DNA of 48,302 bases from Limnobacter olei (GTDB lineage: Bacteria > Pseudomonadota > Gammaproteobacteria > Burkholderiales > Burkholderiaceae_B). The stretch is from assembly GCF_029087225.1 (NCBI RefSeq), contig NZ_JARFJD010000015.1:1-48302 (forward strand). Direction: 5' to 3'. The notes beneath the pieces are model-generated. The model saw only the letters and a list, made by a program, of their open reading frames with translations, was not told where the DNA came from and searched no databases. Below, one piece after another: positions 29,100 to 39,449 of the stretch. Position numbers and translations under genes: made by a program. The stretch's first letter is position 1. Every line of letters begins with the position of its first letter.

Positions 29100-30329
29100 T
29101 CAGCCGCGTTTTAGTTTGGCATTGGCTGCAATTCGCATACGCAGGGCATTCAATTTGATGAAACCACCTGCGTCGGCCTGGTTGTAGGCGCCACCGTCTT
29201 CGTCAAAGGTTGCAATGTTCTGATCAAACAGTGAATCTGTTTTCGAATCGCGGGCCACCACAATCACATTGCCTTTGTACAATTTCACGCGTACCCAGCC
29301 ATTCACAGTATTTTGAGTGTGGTCGATCAGGGTTTGAAGTGCTACGCGCTCTGGTGCCCACCAGTAGCCGTTGTAGATCATGCTGGCGTAGCGGGGCATC
29401 AAATCATCTTTCAAGTGGGCCACTTCCCGGTCCAAGGTGATGGATTCAATCGCACGGTGGGCCTTCAACATGATGGTACCGCCCGGGGTTTCGTAGCAGC
29501 CGCGGCTCTTCATGCCCACGTAGCGGTTTTCTACCAAGTCAAGGCGGCCGATCCCATGTTTGCCACCCAATCGGTTCAGTTCGGTCAGCACAGTTGCAGG
29601 GCTCATTTTCTTGCCATTCAGTGCAACGATATCGCCTTTTTCGTATTCAATGTCCAAGTACTCGGCTTGATCGGGGGCCGCTTCGGGGCTGACTGTCCAG
29701 CGCCACATGGCCTCTTCGGCTTCTGCGCTGGGGTTTTCCAGGTGGCGGCCTTCAAAGCTGATGTGCAGCAGGTTGGCGTCCATGGAGTAGGGTGCACCGC
29801 CTTTCTTGTGCTTCATGTCGATTTCAATGCCGGCATCCTCTGCGTACTTCAGAAGCTTCTCGCGGCTCAACAAGTCCCACTCGCGCCATGGGGCGATGAT
29901 TTTCACGCCAGGCATCAGTGCGTAAGCGCCCAGCTCGAAGCGAACCTGATCGTTGCCCTTGCCGGTTGCGCCGTGTGAAATGGCATCTGCGCCGGTTTCA
30001 CGCGCAATATCGATTAATCGCTTGGCGATCAAGGGGCGTGCAATCGATGTGCCCAACAGGTATTCACCTTCGTACACAGTGTTGGCGCGGAACATGGGGA
30101 ACACGAAATCGCGTACGAATTCTTCACGTACGTCGTCGATATAAATATTCTCTGGCTTGATACCGAACTTCAGTGCTTTTTGGCGCGCGGGTTCCAGTTC
30201 TTCACCCTGACCCAGATCGGCCGTGAATGTAACGATTTCGCACCCGTAGGTGTCTTGCAGCCATTTCAAAATGACTGATGTGTCCAAACCGCCTGAATAG
30301 GCGAGTACTACTTTGTTGATGTCGCTCAT
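29100..30329 (-). CDS. argG: Argininosuccinate synthase
   Basis: ArgG joins citrulline and aspartate with ATP. The 409-residue protein has the PP-loop [17 protein letters not shown] near residues 8-24, [11 protein letters not shown], the [15 protein letters not shown] segment and [18 protein letters not shown]. The ATG at 30329 is used, since an upstream TTG frame at 30437 would add 36 residues not typical of the family. It follows argF by 35 bases in the same direction. Confidence 0.97.
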   Translation of the reverse strand: MSDINKVVLAYSGGLDTSVILKWLQDTYGCEIVTFTADLGQGEELEPARQKALKFGIKPENIYIDDVREEFVRDFVFPMFRANTVYEGEYLLGTSIARPLIAKRLIDIARETGADAISHGATGKGNDQVRFELGAYALMPGVKIIAPWREWDLLSREKLLKYAEDAGIEIDMKHKKGGAPYSMDANLLHISFEGRHLENPSAEAEEAMWRWTVSPEAAPDQAEYLDIEYEKGDIVALNGKKMSPATVLTELNRLGGKHGIGRLDLVENRYVGMKSRGCYETPGGTIMLKAHRAIESITLDREVAHLKDDLMPRYASMIYNGYWWAPERVALQTLIDHTQNTVNGWVRVKLYKGNVIVVARDSKTDSLFDQNIATFDEDGGAYNQADAGGFIKLNALRMRIAANAKLKRG

Positions 30330-30364
30330 GGTTCTCGATTCAAAAAGGGTTGTTACAGGTCCGC

Positions 30365-31276
30365 TTACTTGCGGCCCAACAAAAGGAATTCCATTAGGGC
30401 CTTCTGGGTGTGCAGGCGGTTTTCCGCCTCGTCCCACACCACACTTTTCGGCCCGTCAATCACTTCGGCTGCCACTTCCTCGCCACGGTGAGCGGGCAGG
30501 CAATGCATGAATAGGGCCTTCGGGTTGGCCACATCCATCATTTCAGTGTCTACCTGAAAATCGGCAAACGCGCGGCGGCGGGCTTTGTTTTCATTCTCGA
30601 AGCCCATGCTGGTCCAAACGTCGGTGGTCACCAAGTCAGCGCCTTTGCAGGCGTCCATTGGGTCTTCAAACCACTCGTGGTGAGTACCTTTGATATTGGT
30701 TTTTGCCGGATCAATGTTGTAATCGCTTGGCGTGGAAATGTTTACCTTGAAGTCCAGCAATTCAGCCGCTTGCAACCAGGTGGCGCACATGTTGTTGCCA
30801 TCGCCTACCCAAGCCACCGTTTTGCCTTGAATGCTGCCGCGGTGTTCAATGAAGGTAAAAATGTCCGCCAAAATTTGACAAGGGTGGTATTCATTGGTCA
30901 AGCCATTGATGACTGGTACTCGGCTGTTGGCTGCAAATCGTTCAATAATTTCCTGCTCGTAGGTACGAATCATCACGATGTCGCACATACGTGAAATAAC
31001 CTGTGCTGCATCCTCAACCGGCTCACCACGACCCAGTTGCGAATCTTTGGTGTTCAGGTAGATGGCTGAACCACCCAACTGGTGCATACCCGCTTCAAAG
31101 CTAAGCCTTGTTCGGGTGGACGCCTTCTCGAAAATCATGACCAAGGTACGGTCTTGCAGCGGGTAGTAGGGCTCGTAACGCTTGAACCTCGCTTTCACAT
31201 CGCGAGACGATTGCATCAAGTACTCGAACTCGTCTTTGCTGATGTCGTTGAACTGCAAAAAATGTTTGATAGGCAT
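30365..31276 (-). CDS. argF: Ornithine carbamoyltransferase
   Basis: ArgF makes citrulline from ornithine and carbamoyl phosphate. The 303-residue protein has the carbamoyl-phosphate motif [12 protein letters not shown] near residues 51-62, the ornithine-binding [11 protein letters not shown] and the catalytic [13 protein letters not shown]. The start is the ATG at 31276. A strong GGAGGAG lies 31 bases upstream, just after argD, with a hairpin between it and the ATG, which is unusual. argF sits between argD and argG. Confidence 0.97.
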   Translation of the reverse strand: MPIKHFLQFNDISKDEFEYLMQSSRDVKARFKRYEPYYPLQDRTLVMIFEKASTRTRLSFEAGMHQLGGSAIYLNTKDSQLGRGEPVEDAAQVISRMCDIVMIRTYEQEIIERFAANSRVPVINGLTNEYHPCQILADIFTFIEHRGSIQGKTVAWVGDGNNMCATWLQAAELLDFKVNISTPSDYNIDPAKTNIKGTHHEWFEDPMDACKGADLVTTDVWTSMGFENENKARRRAFADFQVDTEMMDVANPKALFMHCLPAHRGEEVAAEVIDGPKSVVWDEAENRLHTQKALMEFLLLGRK

Positions 31277-31313
31277 TTTTGTAGACCGGCTTGCCTGGCA
31301 GGCCGGCTCCTCC

Positions 31314-32495
31314 TTACGCGGATTGTTCAAGAAACGCTTTAATTAAAGGGGCCAATTCCATGGCCAGCGTCTCTGCTTCTTCTTTTTTAATCACCAGTGG
31401 TGGCAACAGGCGCACCACATTGTCTCGGGTTACGTTAATGATCAAACCTTTGTCCCGCGCGATAGCAACCAGTTCGCCACAGGGTTTCCACAATTCAACT
31501 CCAACCATCAGGCCGCGACCGCGAATGTCTTTCACACCGGCGATACCGGCAAGTTCACGGGATAAAATGGCGCGAATCAACTGGCCCATTTGCTCGGAAT
31601 GAGCCAGCAAGCCTTCTTCTTCCATGATCTGGATGGTGGCCAGTGCCGCCACAGACACCAGTGGGCCACCACCAAAAGTGGTGCCGTGTGTTCCTGGCGT
31701 GAATACGCCAGCAGCAGGGCCCCAGGCCAGGCACGCGCCAATTGGCACGCCTGAACCCAACCCCTTGGCCAAGGTGATTACATCGGGCTGAATGCCAGCA
31801 TGCTGGTAACCAAACCACTTGCCAGTGCGGCCAATACCACTTTGCACTTCGTCGATCATCAACAGCCAGCCTTTGGCGGTACACAACTTGCGCAGGGCTT
31901 GTAAATATTCTGTATCGGCCACATTGATACCGCCTTCGCCCTGCAAAACTTCCAGTAGAACGGCCTGGATTTCGGGGTTGTCGTCTGCCGCCTGTTCAAT
32001 TGCTGCGAAGTTTTTATAGGGTACGCGTACAAACCCGCTCGGCAGGTCGCCAAACCCAACCTTGGCCTTGGGGCTGTCCGTGGCAGCAAGTGTGGCCAAG
32101 GTACGGCCGTGCCAAGCGCGTTCCATCACAATAATCTTTGCGTTTTCTATGCCTTTCTTGTGGCCATAATATTTGGCCAGTTTGATGGCCGCCTCGTTCG
32201 CTTCAGCGCCCGAGTTGCAAAAGAAAGCCTCGTCCATACCTGAAATTTCGCACAGGCGATCAGCAAGATTTGATTGCTCAACCACGCCGTACAAATTCGA
32301 GGTGTGAATCAGTTTGCCTGCCTGCTCAGAAATGGCTTTCACCAGCTTCGGATGATTGTGACCCAAACCATTCACTGCGATACCGGACAAGCCATCCAGG
32401 TACTTTTTGCCATCAGTTGACCACATCCAAGCGCCATCACCATGAGTGAAAGCAATGGGCTGGCGGGCGTAAGTTTTCATTAAGTGGTCTGTCAC
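31314..32495 (-). CDS. argD: Acetylornithine aminotransferase
   Basis: ArgD transaminates N-acetylglutamate semialdehyde to N-acetylornithine; family members may also act in lysine synthesis. The 393-residue PLP enzyme has GLSGIAVNGLGHNHP near residues 35-49, NSGAEANEAAIKLAK near 94-108, the IDEVQSGIGRTGKW cofactor site and the PLP lysine in TLAKGLGSG. The start is GTG at 32495, with GAGAG eight bases upstream; an ATG at 32480 is an alternative without one. It is first in the argD-argF-argG run. Confidence 0.96.
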   Translation of the reverse strand: MTDHLMKTYARQPIAFTHGDGAWMWSTDGKKYLDGLSGIAVNGLGHNHPKLVKAISEQAGKLIHTSNLYGVVEQSNLADRLCEISGMDEAFFCNSGAEANEAAIKLAKYYGHKKGIENAKIIVMERAWHGRTLATLAATDSPKAKVGFGDLPSGFVRVPYKNFAAIEQAADDNPEIQAVLLEVLQGEGGINVADTEYLQALRKLCTAKGWLLMIDEVQSGIGRTGKWFGYQHAGIQPDVITLAKGLGSGVPIGACLAWGPAAGVFTPGTHGTTFGGGPLVSVAALATIQIMEEEGLLAHSEQMGQLIRAILSRELAGIAGVKDIRGRGLMVGVELWKPCGELVAIARDKGLIINVTRDNVVRLLPPLVIKKEEAETLAMELAPLIKAFLEQSA

Positions 32496-32539
32496 GTTAA
32501 AACTCTCTATCAGCAGTGTTCAGGCAAAACGCGGATTCT

Positions 32540-32579
32540 AAAAACAAACGCAGCCAATCGGTCGACGTGCGGCTGCGTT
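32540..32579 (-). terminator. Rho-independent terminator after the NDUFA9-like gene
   Basis: AACGCAGCC (32547-32555) and GGCTGCGTT (32571-32579) pair around 15 bases, and on the minus strand TTTGTTTTT follows. It separates the reductase gene from argD. Confidence 0.8.
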
Positions 32580-32618
32580 GTGCAAAGCGAAATTGTACGA
32601 CGAATCAAGGCTTAAGGG

Positions 32619-33593
32619 CTAGTCTTGGCGATGAGCCCGGGTCCTAAATTCATCCAGATCAGAGGGCAAGTGCTTGGCCCTGAGGTATTCATGGGCAACT
32701 ACCGACAAGCATTCGTAGCTTGGTAGAGGGAAAGTTCTGCCCGAGGTTCGAATATTGTCGATTTTCATGGAGTCGACGTTGTCTCGACTCATCAGTGGCT
32801 CACCCGGTGCCAGCTCCATCAAAAACGCTTGAACCTTCGCAGCAAAGTCAGGAATACCAAATACCAACGGGTTTTTTCCAACAGCGCGGGCCGAAAGCTT
32901 AACTAACTCTTTCAGGGTGAAAATCTCGGTACCCACCAAATCATAGGTGTTGTGCAGGGTGTCTTTGCCTTGATCTTCCACGCATGCGAACACGGCTTTG
33001 GCCACATCACTGACCGAAACTGGCTGGAAGCGTGCGTCAGCACCGGCCAATGGAATGAAGGGCGCGATCTTTGCCAGTGAGGCGAATGTATTAAGAAACT
33101 TGTCCTCACGACCGAACACCACCGAAGGACGAAGAATTGTCCAGGCCAGTCCGCTGTCTTTGACTACAGCTTCGCCGTCGGTTTTGGAGCGCAGGTACAT
33201 GGACGGCGCCGGGTTTTGTACACCGACACCCAATGCGCTGATGTGAACAATTCGTTTGGCGCCATGCTTGGACATAGCTGTGCACAAGGCTTTGGGGAAT
33301 TCAACGTGGTTGACCCGAAAGTTTTGGCCGTAAGGTTTACCGGGTTTGCTGTGCAGCACACCAAGCAAATTCACGACAATGTCTTGCCCCGACACAAGGC
33401 GACCCAGTGTGGCGCGATCATGGATATTTGCTTCAATAATTTGGCACGTTGGTAGTGTCAGCAGATGCTTTGCCTTGTCATAGCGGCGCGTAGGCACGGT
33501 AATTCGGTAACCGGCTTTGGCCAGTTGATTACAAACGGCTTGGCCCAGAAATCCCGAACCACCGATCACCAATACATTTTTTGTCTTACTCAT
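32619..33593 (-). CDS. NDUFA9-like short-chain reductase (atypical SDR)
   Basis: The 324-residue protein starts with the nucleotide-binding LVIGGSGFLGQAVCNQLAKA and matches atypical short-chain dehydrogenases of the complex I NDUFA9 subunit type, with VVNLLGVLHSKPG, HISALGVGV and LRPSVVFGRED segments. Bacterial members are NAD(P)-binding proteins of unclear substrate; some act on sugar nucleotides or ubiquinone. The ATG at 33593 is preferred; a GTG at 33608 would extend it by five residues. It follows the transglycosylase gene by 19 bases. Confidence 0.88.
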   Translation of the reverse strand: MSKTKNVLVIGGSGFLGQAVCNQLAKAGYRITVPTRRYDKAKHLLTLPTCQIIEANIHDRATLGRLVSGQDIVVNLLGVLHSKPGKPYGQNFRVNHVEFPKALCTAMSKHGAKRIVHISALGVGVQNPAPSMYLRSKTDGEAVVKDSGLAWTILRPSVVFGREDKFLNTFASLAKIAPFIPLAGADARFQPVSVSDVAKAVFACVEDQGKDTLHNTYDLVGTEIFTLKELVKLSARAVGKNPLVFGIPDFAAKVQAFLMELAPGEPLMSRDNVDSMKIDNIRTSGRTFPLPSYECLSVVAHEYLRAKHLPSDLDEFRTRAHRQD

Positions 33594-33612
33594 AGAAACA
33601 GCATTCACCTGA

Positions 33613-35592
33613 TTACTTGGATCCGTAGATGATACCCAGTCTTTGTTTCAAAGGGATCGAGGCATTGTTCAACAGCAGGGAATAAGCCACGGTGTTAGAC
33701 ATTACGTTCTTTACGTAACCGCGTGTTTCGTCAAACGGGATCAATTCCGCAAAAATAGCCCCCTCAATCTTCCGGTCGCCCAGGCGACGTTTCCACAGGG
33801 CAGGGCGGCTTGGGCCCGCGTTGTAACCCGCAGAAGCAAGCACTGGTGATTGGTCGTGTTGCTCAAATACCATTTTCAGGTAGCTGGTGCCCAAAGTCAG
33901 GTTGGTCTCAATTTCGGTAATGTCAGCAGGCTTGAAGTCGGACATGCCGATTTTTTTCGCCACATACTTGGCTGTGGCAGGCATAACTTGCATTAAGCCA
34001 CTGGCTCCTACGCCAGAACGCGCAATGGTCACAAAGCGCGATTCCTGGCGAATCAAGCCGTATACCCAGGATTCATCCACACCAATTTCCCGGGTTTTCG
34101 CCCGCATGTTCTCGCGGAAGGGAGTCAGGTATCTTAAACCCAAATCGTGTTCAATCTCGGTTCTGTCTGCTGCTGCAATTGCCCGGTCATAGAGTTGATT
34201 GCGTTCAGCCCAAGTCGCAGCAGCAAGCAACTGCCGGTCGTTCATTTGCGCAACTTGTAGATTGAATTCCCAGAAGCCCTCGGTGCGCAGGCCTGCATCG
34301 TAAAGTGCCAGTGCACGCAACAATCCAGGGTGTTTTTTTGCCCAGTCCAACTCGGCTGCGCTTAATAATTCGGGGCGCTTTGGGGCCGTGACTGAGTCGC
34401 CTAGTTCTTCATGGGCCAGTTTCCCGTAGAAAGAGAATGGACTGCTGGCTTTGATCCATTCTTGCCTGGCTTCAACCAACTTGCCTGATTGGGCCAGTGC
34501 ACGTCCGCGCCAATAGGTCCAAGCCTTGTCTTCTTTTACATTTGGACTCATCTCGTTGGTGGCCTGAAGCACGGAATTCCAATCCTCCAAAAGCAGAGCC
34601 GAGCGCACCTTCCACTCTTGTTGTTCCTGGCTCATTACTTCAGGTTTGCTGCGCTTGAAGTAGGTCAGGGCGTTTCTGTCCCAGACCAGGCCGGCACGGT
34701 AGCCCACATGCGCCCAAAGCCATTGCTCAGAGCTGGGTGAAAGTTTGCCCTGATAATTTTCAGTCATTTGTCGCGCAACACGCTCATAGTCCTCCACTGC
34801 TTTTCTGGCCAGTGCACCTGTCAAGTGCAGGTCTGTTTCGGCAGTTTGGCTTGACGATTTCAGGTATTTGTCGGGATTGAAAACAGCCTCTCGCAAGGTG
34901 GCGCTGTCGATTGCTTTTCCCCAGGCCGTGTCTTCGAACTCGTCAACAAACTTGATTGCGCTGGTCAGCTGGTTTGCTGCTACCATTTGCAGCACATGGC
35001 GATCCAGGTCTTGTGCGCTAACACCACCCAGTTTGTACAGATTTTTCAGAAGAACCCGACATGTTTTAGGTAGGCGTTTATCAAAACTCACCACAGCATC
35101 CAGTTTGTATCTCACTAACTGTCCCTGCTCTGCTGCGTGCATCAAATCAGCACACTCAACACCTTGATCTGGGCGGTAGCGCAGGTGTTGTCGCTGCTCT
35201 GCGAAATCAGTCCACTGGGCTGTTCGCGCCAGTTGCTCAAGCCAGTCTCGTCTCAATGTTTCGGCTGGCCAGCTGTTGTCATGTTTGTTCAGCAGAGGCA
35301 GTATTTCCGACTTGTTCCACACCACTTCTCGATCGGGAAATTGTTTCTCCACCCCTTTCTGAAAAAAGCGAAACTGCCAGATGTCCACGTAGGGTCTGAA
35401 TATACTTTTTTGCGGCAATTCAGAAACCAAGCGGTTAAACTTGTCGTATGCGCCATCTGCATAGGCAGATTTGATCTGTGTAATTAACTCTGCATCCGTC
35501 TCTTTGTTGGCCAAAGCGGGTTGAAATGCCATGGCACCCAAGGCAAGCAAGGGTAGCGATACCCAACGTGAAATGTAGTGAGAAATTGTCAT
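33613..35592 (-). CDS. slt: Soluble lytic murein transglycosylase
   Basis: Slt cleaves peptidoglycan glycan chains in the periplasm, forming anhydro-muropeptides. The 659-residue precursor has a signal peptide ending near PALA|NKETD, a long alpha-helical superhelix (about residues 40-480) and a lysozyme-like catalytic domain with GLIRQESRFV (catalytic Glu), GASGLMQVMPATA and a YNAGPSRP motif. The ATG at 35592 has AGGA just ahead; the one at 35604 overlaps the divergent ygfA start and lacks one. It precedes the NDUFA9-like gene closely. Confidence 0.93.
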   Translation of the reverse strand: MTISHYISRWVSLPLLALGAMAFQPALANKETDAELITQIKSAYADGAYDKFNRLVSELPQKSIFRPYVDIWQFRFFQKGVEKQFPDREVVWNKSEILPLLNKHDNSWPAETLRRDWLEQLARTAQWTDFAEQRQHLRYRPDQGVECADLMHAAEQGQLVRYKLDAVVSFDKRLPKTCRVLLKNLYKLGGVSAQDLDRHVLQMVAANQLTSAIKFVDEFEDTAWGKAIDSATLREAVFNPDKYLKSSSQTAETDLHLTGALARKAVEDYERVARQMTENYQGKLSPSSEQWLWAHVGYRAGLVWDRNALTYFKRSKPEVMSQEQQEWKVRSALLLEDWNSVLQATNEMSPNVKEDKAWTYWRGRALAQSGKLVEARQEWIKASSPFSFYGKLAHEELGDSVTAPKRPELLSAAELDWAKKHPGLLRALALYDAGLRTEGFWEFNLQVAQMNDRQLLAAATWAERNQLYDRAIAAADRTEIEHDLGLRYLTPFRENMRAKTREIGVDESWVYGLIRQESRFVTIARSGVGASGLMQVMPATAKYVAKKIGMSDFKPADITEIETNLTLGTSYLKMVFEQHDQSPVLASAGYNAGPSRPALWKRRLGDRKIEGAIFAELIPFDETRGYVKNVMSNTVAYSLLLNNASIPLKQRLGIIYGSK

Positions 35593-35602
35593 TGTTCCTG
35601 TC

Positions 35603-36172
35603 ATGAAAAAATCATTGCGGCAAATTGCTCTGGCTTATCGAAATCGGCTCCAGCCCGAAGAAATCAACTCGCTTAGCCAAGAAATTTCGGCATCTCTGAT
35701 AACTCTACTCCAAACATTCCAGCCTTGCACTGTAGGTCTGTTCTATCCCACACGCGGTGAGCCGAATGTACTGAGCATCATGAATAATTTGGCGCTCCAA
35801 GGCTTTCGGTGGGCCTTGCCGGTGTGTTGTGAGTCGCCAACAGGCCCATTCTTGAAATTTGCGCAGTTCGCGCCAGACATGGAAATGGAGCTTGGCCGAT
35901 ACGATATTCCAGTTCCAAAATCCAAATCCTGGGTTCAGCCCGAAGTGTTGATTGTTCCTTGTCTTGCTTTCCACCGCGCGGGAGCTCGTCTCGGATATGG
36001 CGCAGGTTGGTATGATCGAACCTTGAATCAAATGCCAGTCAAGCCAATTACCGTTGGTGTGGCTTATGCTGTCACCGAATCTAGAAATAACTTCTCAGAA
36101 CAACACGACAAGTTGCTCGATTATTTGCTCACTGAGCGAGAGCTGATATTCTCTCGCTCAGGCACTGCTTAA
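35603..36172 (+). CDS. ygfA: 5-formyltetrahydrofolate cyclo-ligase
   Basis: The enzyme converts 5-formyl-THF to methenyl-THF with ATP. The 189-residue protein has FYPTRGEPN near residues 48-56, the LIVPCLAFHRAGARLGYGAGWYDRTL region near 116-141 with the phosphate-binding GYGAGWYDR, and the family's length. The ATG shares CATG with an upstream candidate start of divergent slt, and no Shine-Dalgarno site is seen. It converges on metF with a TTAA overlap, and both act in one-carbon metabolism. Confidence 0.93.
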   Translation: MKKSLRQIALAYRNRLQPEEINSLSQEISASLITLLQTFQPCTVGLFYPTRGEPNVLSIMNNLALQGFRWALPVCCESPTGPFLKFAQFAPDMEMELGRYDIPVPKSKSWVQPEVLIVPCLAFHRAGARLGYGAGWYDRTLNQMPVKPITVGVAYAVTESRNNFSEQHDKLLDYLLTERELIFSRSGTA

Positions 36173-36990
36173 TAACCGATTTGATCCAGAATAGACAAGG
36201 TTGGCTGCGCATTGTTCATGGTGTAGAAGTGCAGTCCGGGTGCGCCTTCCCTAATTAGTTGTTCACACAGGTTCGAGACAACTTCCAGTCCGAATGCTCG
36301 AATCGACTCGCGATCATCGCCGAAATGCTGCAGGCGGTTGCGCATCCATCGCGGAATTTCCGCACCACATGCATCTGAAAAACGAGCAAGCTGACTAAAA
36401 TTGGTCACAGGCATGATGCCAGGAATCAGCGGAATCGAAATGCGATGTTGCACTTGATCCCGGAAGTACAAAAATGCATCCAGATTGAAAAAATACTGGG
36501 TAATGGCAGAGTTTGCGCCGCAATTTACCTTGTGTACAAAAGCGTCCACATCGGCAGTCGGGCTTTTTGCTTGCGGGTGGGTTTCGGGATAGGCGGCAAC
36601 TTCAATAAAAAAGTGATCGCCTGTTTCCTGTCGAATAAACTCAACCAACTCGCTCGCATATCGAAACGAACCCGTTTCCAACATACCCGAGGGCAAGTCA
36701 CCGCGAAGCGCAACAATACGCTTGATTCCGTGTTCTTTGTACTGCTTTAGCAATGCTGCTACTTTTTCCTTGGAAGATCCAACACATGACAAATGCGGTG
36801 CAGCTTCTTCACCCGCTGCCTTGATTTCAAGCACGGTGGACAGTGTTCCGTCTTGGGTAGTGCCACCCGCCCCGAATGTCACTGAAAAAAACTCTGGCTT
36901 TCTTTCAGACAGTTTTTCACGCGTGGCGCGCAGTTTTTCAGCACCTTCATCTGTTTTCGCGGGGAAAAACTCAAAGCTGATGTTCATCAT
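36169..36990 (-). CDS. metF: 5,10-methylenetetrahydrofolate reductase
   Basis: MetF makes 5-methyl-THF for methionine synthesis. The 273-residue flavoprotein has ISFEFFPAKTDEGAEKL at the start with the catalytic glutamate in FEFFP, SVTFGAGGTT, LRGDLP near residues 97-102, AAYPETHPQA and the ITQYFFNLDAF segment. Two ATGs (36990, 36987) are possible; upstream ATGs in frame overlap tlyA. It is the last gene of ahcY-tlyA-metF and would share the SAH riboswitch on ahcY. Confidence 0.95.
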   Translation of the reverse strand: MMNISFEFFPAKTDEGAEKLRATREKLSERKPEFFSVTFGAGGTTQDGTLSTVLEIKAAGEEAAPHLSCVGSSKEKVAALLKQYKEHGIKRIVALRGDLPSGMLETGSFRYASELVEFIRQETGDHFFIEVAAYPETHPQAKSPTADVDAFVHKVNCGANSAITQYFFNLDAFLYFRDQVQHRISIPLIPGIMPVTNFSQLARFSDACGAEIPRWMRNRLQHFGDDRESIRAFGLEVVSNLCEQLIREGAPGLHFYTMNNAQPTLSILDQIGY

Positions 36991-37009
36991 GGTGTTTTCA
37001 TTCACAGAG

Positions 37010-37810
37010 TTATTGGTTTGTCGCAACATCGATATTTTTCGCTGCGTACACAAAATATTCTTGATTGCCGTCGCCCCCTTTTAACTCGCACTGGAAAAAA
37101 TCTTTCACAGTCAAATTGAGTTGGGTGCAGCAAGTTTTTACATCGTCTTCCAACTGCTCGATAAGGTCATCGAGATTTTTTACCAAACCACTTTTCCCGA
37201 TATTTTCAGGTCCAACTTCAAATTGAGGTTTAACCAAAAACAAACCTTCACATGAGGCAGGCATCAGCTTTGCGATATTGGGCAATACCTTGCGCAGAGA
37301 GATAAAGCTCAAATCTGCCACAGCAATGTCAAATGGCATGAACTCGGGTTTCAGCGCAGCGATTTCCTGTTCAAGATCAATGGTATTTACCTTGTAGAGG
37401 TTGACGCCTTCCATGGCGATCACAGCATGGTGTGCTCTCAAACGAGGGTGTAACTGATCCCGTCCAACGTCAATACCCACCACACTCAATGCACCCTTTT
37501 GCAGAAGGCAGTCCGTAAAACCACCCGTGGATTGTCCCAGGTCGATGCAGCGCTTTGCGTTGACCTCAATCTGGGTGTGTTCAAGTGCATGATGCAACTT
37601 CAATCCACCACGCGACACAAAACTGGGTGCATCGCAGTCAATCAATTCAAGAGTCATGAATGGTTCGATTTGCTGCGATGCTTTTTTTACAGCAACAGGT
37701 GCTTGAACCACACCGTTACGCACCAACACTTTTCCTTGCTCGATCAAGCTTTGAGCCTGTGCCCGAGAGGGGCACAGGCCTTTTGCAACCAAGGCAAGGT
37801 CAGCGCGCAA
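37010..37810 (-). CDS. tlyA: TlyA-family rRNA 2'-O-methyltransferase
   Basis: The 266-residue protein has an N-terminal S4 RNA-binding domain (about residues 1-62) and an FtsJ-type methyltransferase domain with the SAM motif CIDLGQSTGGFTDCLL near 88-103, plus the catalytic lysine of LVKPQFEVG. TlyA methylates cytidines in 16S and 23S rRNA in other bacteria; the older name is hemolysin A. The start is a TTG at 37810, 18 bases after ahcY, with GGAAAG upstream. As a SAM consumer its place next to ahcY is logical. Confidence 0.88.
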   Translation of the reverse strand: MRADLALVAKGLCPSRAQAQSLIEQGKVLVRNGVVQAPVAVKKASQQIEPFMTLELIDCDAPSFVSRGGLKLHHALEHTQIEVNAKRCIDLGQSTGGFTDCLLQKGALSVVGIDVGRDQLHPRLRAHHAVIAMEGVNLYKVNTIDLEQEIAALKPEFMPFDIAVADLSFISLRKVLPNIAKLMPASCEGLFLVKPQFEVGPENIGKSGLVKNLDDLIEQLEDDVKTCCTQLNLTVKDFFQCELKGGDGNQEYFVYAAKNIDVATNQ

Positions 37811-37828
37811 AGGTGGTTCTTTCCAGGA

Positions 37829-39256
37829 TTAATAGCGGTAGTGATCAGGCTTGTAAGGGCCGTCTTGCTTCACGCCAATGTAGCTTGCTTGCGCTGGGCT
37901 AAGTTCTGTCAACTGGGCGCCAATTTTCATCAAGTGCAGGCGAGCCACTTTTTCATCCAGGTGCTTGGGTAGTACATATACACCCACTGGGTACTTCTCG
38001 TTTTGCGTCCACAGCTCGATTTGTGCAATGGTTTGGTTGGCAAAGCTTGAAGACATCACGAAAGAGGGGTGACCAGTACCGCAGCCCAAGTTCACCAAGC
38101 GGCCTTCAGCCAACATGATGATGCGCTTACCGTCCGGGAAAATAATGTGGTCAACCTGTGGCTTGATGTTCTCCCACTGGTATTTTTTCACGCTGGCGAT
38201 GTCAATTTCATTGTCGAAGTGACCAATGTTACAAACAATCGCTTGATCTTTCATTTTCACCATGTGGTCGTGGGTAATGATGTCTTTGTTGCCTGTGGCC
38301 GTCACGAAAATGTCTGCCTTGTCGGCTGCGTAATCCATCGTCACCACGCGGTAGCCTTCCATCGCAGCTTGCAAAGCGCAAATTGGGTCAATTTCAGTCA
38401 CCCAAACCTGGGCTGACAAGGCACGCAATGCCTGTGCAGACCCTTTGCCCACGTCGCCGTAACCAGCCACAACTGCCACTTTGCCTGCAATCATTACGTC
38501 GGTTGCACGCTTGATACCGTCAACCAGCGATTCACGGCAGCCATACAGGTTGTCGAACTTTGACTTGGTCACAGAATCGTTCACGTTAATGGCTGGGAAG
38601 GCCAATTCGCCCTTCTTGTGCATTTCGTACAAACGGTGAACGCCAGTTGTGGTTTCTTCAGTCACGCCCTTGATCTCTTTCAGGCGCTTGGAGTACCAAG
38701 TGGGGTCAGTTTTCAGCGTTTTCTTAATTGATTCGAACAAGCAAATTTCTTCTTCGCTGCCTGGGTTGTTCAGAACGCTGATGTCTTTCTCAGCCTTGGT
38801 GCCCAGGTGCAGCAACATGGTTGCGTCGCCGCCATCGTCCAGAATCATGTTGGAATAACCACCATCTGCCCATTCGAAAATGCGGTGGGTGAAGTGCCAG
38901 TAGTCGGTCAGTGATTCGCCCTTGAACGCAAACACAGGAATGCCAGCTGCTGCAATTGCGGCGGCTGCATGGTCTTGTGTTGAATAGATGTTGCAAGAGG
39001 CCCAACGTACTTCTGCGCCCAGTGCTGCCAGGGTTTCAATCAGCACAGCTGTTTGAATGGTCATGTGCAGTGAACCGGTAATGCGGGCACCTTTCAAAGG
39101 CTGGGATGCAGCAAATTCCTTGCGAATGGCCATCAAGCCAGGCATTTCGGTTTCTGCAATCGCGATTTCTTTGCGGCCAAAATCGGCCTGAGACAAGTCG
39201 GCTACGAAAAAATCGTTTTCGCCGTTAGCGGTGATAGGTTTTGCAATGGCGTTCAT
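37829..39256 (-). CDS. ahcY: S-adenosylhomocysteinase
   Basis: AhcY hydrolyses S-adenosylhomocysteine to adenosine and homocysteine, relieving product inhibition of methyltransferases. The 475-residue protein shows the substrate region [12 protein letters not shown], the DDGGDATML segment, NAD-binding [18 protein letters not shown] near residues 250-267 and the C-terminal KPDHYRY needed for the neighbouring subunit's site. The ATG at 39256 has AAGGAGGG four bases upstream; a longer ATG frame overlaps the riboswitch. It leads the ahcY-tlyA-metF unit. Confidence 0.98.
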   Translation of the reverse strand: MNAIAKPITANGENDFFVADLSQADFGRKEIAIAETEMPGLMAIRKEFAASQPLKGARITGSLHMTIQTAVLIETLAALGAEVRWASCNIYSTQDHAAAAIAAAGIPVFAFKGESLTDYWHFTHRIFEWADGGYSNMILDDGGDATMLLHLGTKAEKDISVLNNPGSEEEICLFESIKKTLKTDPTWYSKRLKEIKGVTEETTTGVHRLYEMHKKGELAFPAINVNDSVTKSKFDNLYGCRESLVDGIKRATDVMIAGKVAVVAGYGDVGKGSAQALRALSAQVWVTEIDPICALQAAMEGYRVVTMDYAADKADIFVTATGNKDIITHDHMVKMKDQAIVCNIGHFDNEIDIASVKKYQWENIKPQVDHIIFPDGKRIIMLAEGRLVNLGCGTGHPSFVMSSSFANQTIAQIELWTQNEKYPVGVYVLPKHLDEKVARLHLMKIGAQLTELSPAQASYIGVKQDGPYKPDHYRY

Positions 39257-39291
39257 CACGCCCTCCTTTTTAAAGTTCATAAAGAAAGAAG

Positions 39292-39369
39292 CGTGAGCGC
39301 CGTTGTTTATTTCTTGTTCGAGCCTAGCACCCCAAAAAAGCATGGGTGTGTCGCAACGCTCCTCGAACG
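39292..39369 (-). promoter_or_regulatory. SAH riboswitch upstream of ahcY
   Basis: The minus strand matches the SAH riboswitch consensus: GAGGAGCGTTGCGAC, then a CACCC/GGGTG hairpin, AGGCTCGAAC, and finally AACGGCGCTCAC. P1 pairs GTTCGAG (39368-39362) with CTCGAAC (39322-39316), P2 pairs CACCC (39348-39344) with GGGTG (39332-39328), and the pseudoknot pairs GAGCG (39361-39357) with CGCTC (39299-39295). In this class SAH binding switches expression on. The aptamer ends 24 bases before the ahcY Shine-Dalgarno site. Confidence 0.93.
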
Positions 39370-39375
39370 GCATAA

Positions 39376-39405
39376 ATTGTAACAGGGTTGGCTCAGGAAG
39401 ACCAA
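39376..39405 (-). promoter_or_regulatory. Predicted sigma70 promoter of ahcY
   Basis: On the minus strand TTGGTC (39405-39400) and TACAAT (39381-39376) are separated by 18 bases. The predicted start, near 39369, lies at the base of riboswitch P1. An inverted repeat CAGGAAGA/TCTTCCTG (39424-39431 with 39394-39401) overlaps the -35 region. Confidence 0.6.
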
Positions 39406-39449
39406 GCGGTATTCATGCTCGCATCTTCCTGATCAGCCTGCGTTTCCCG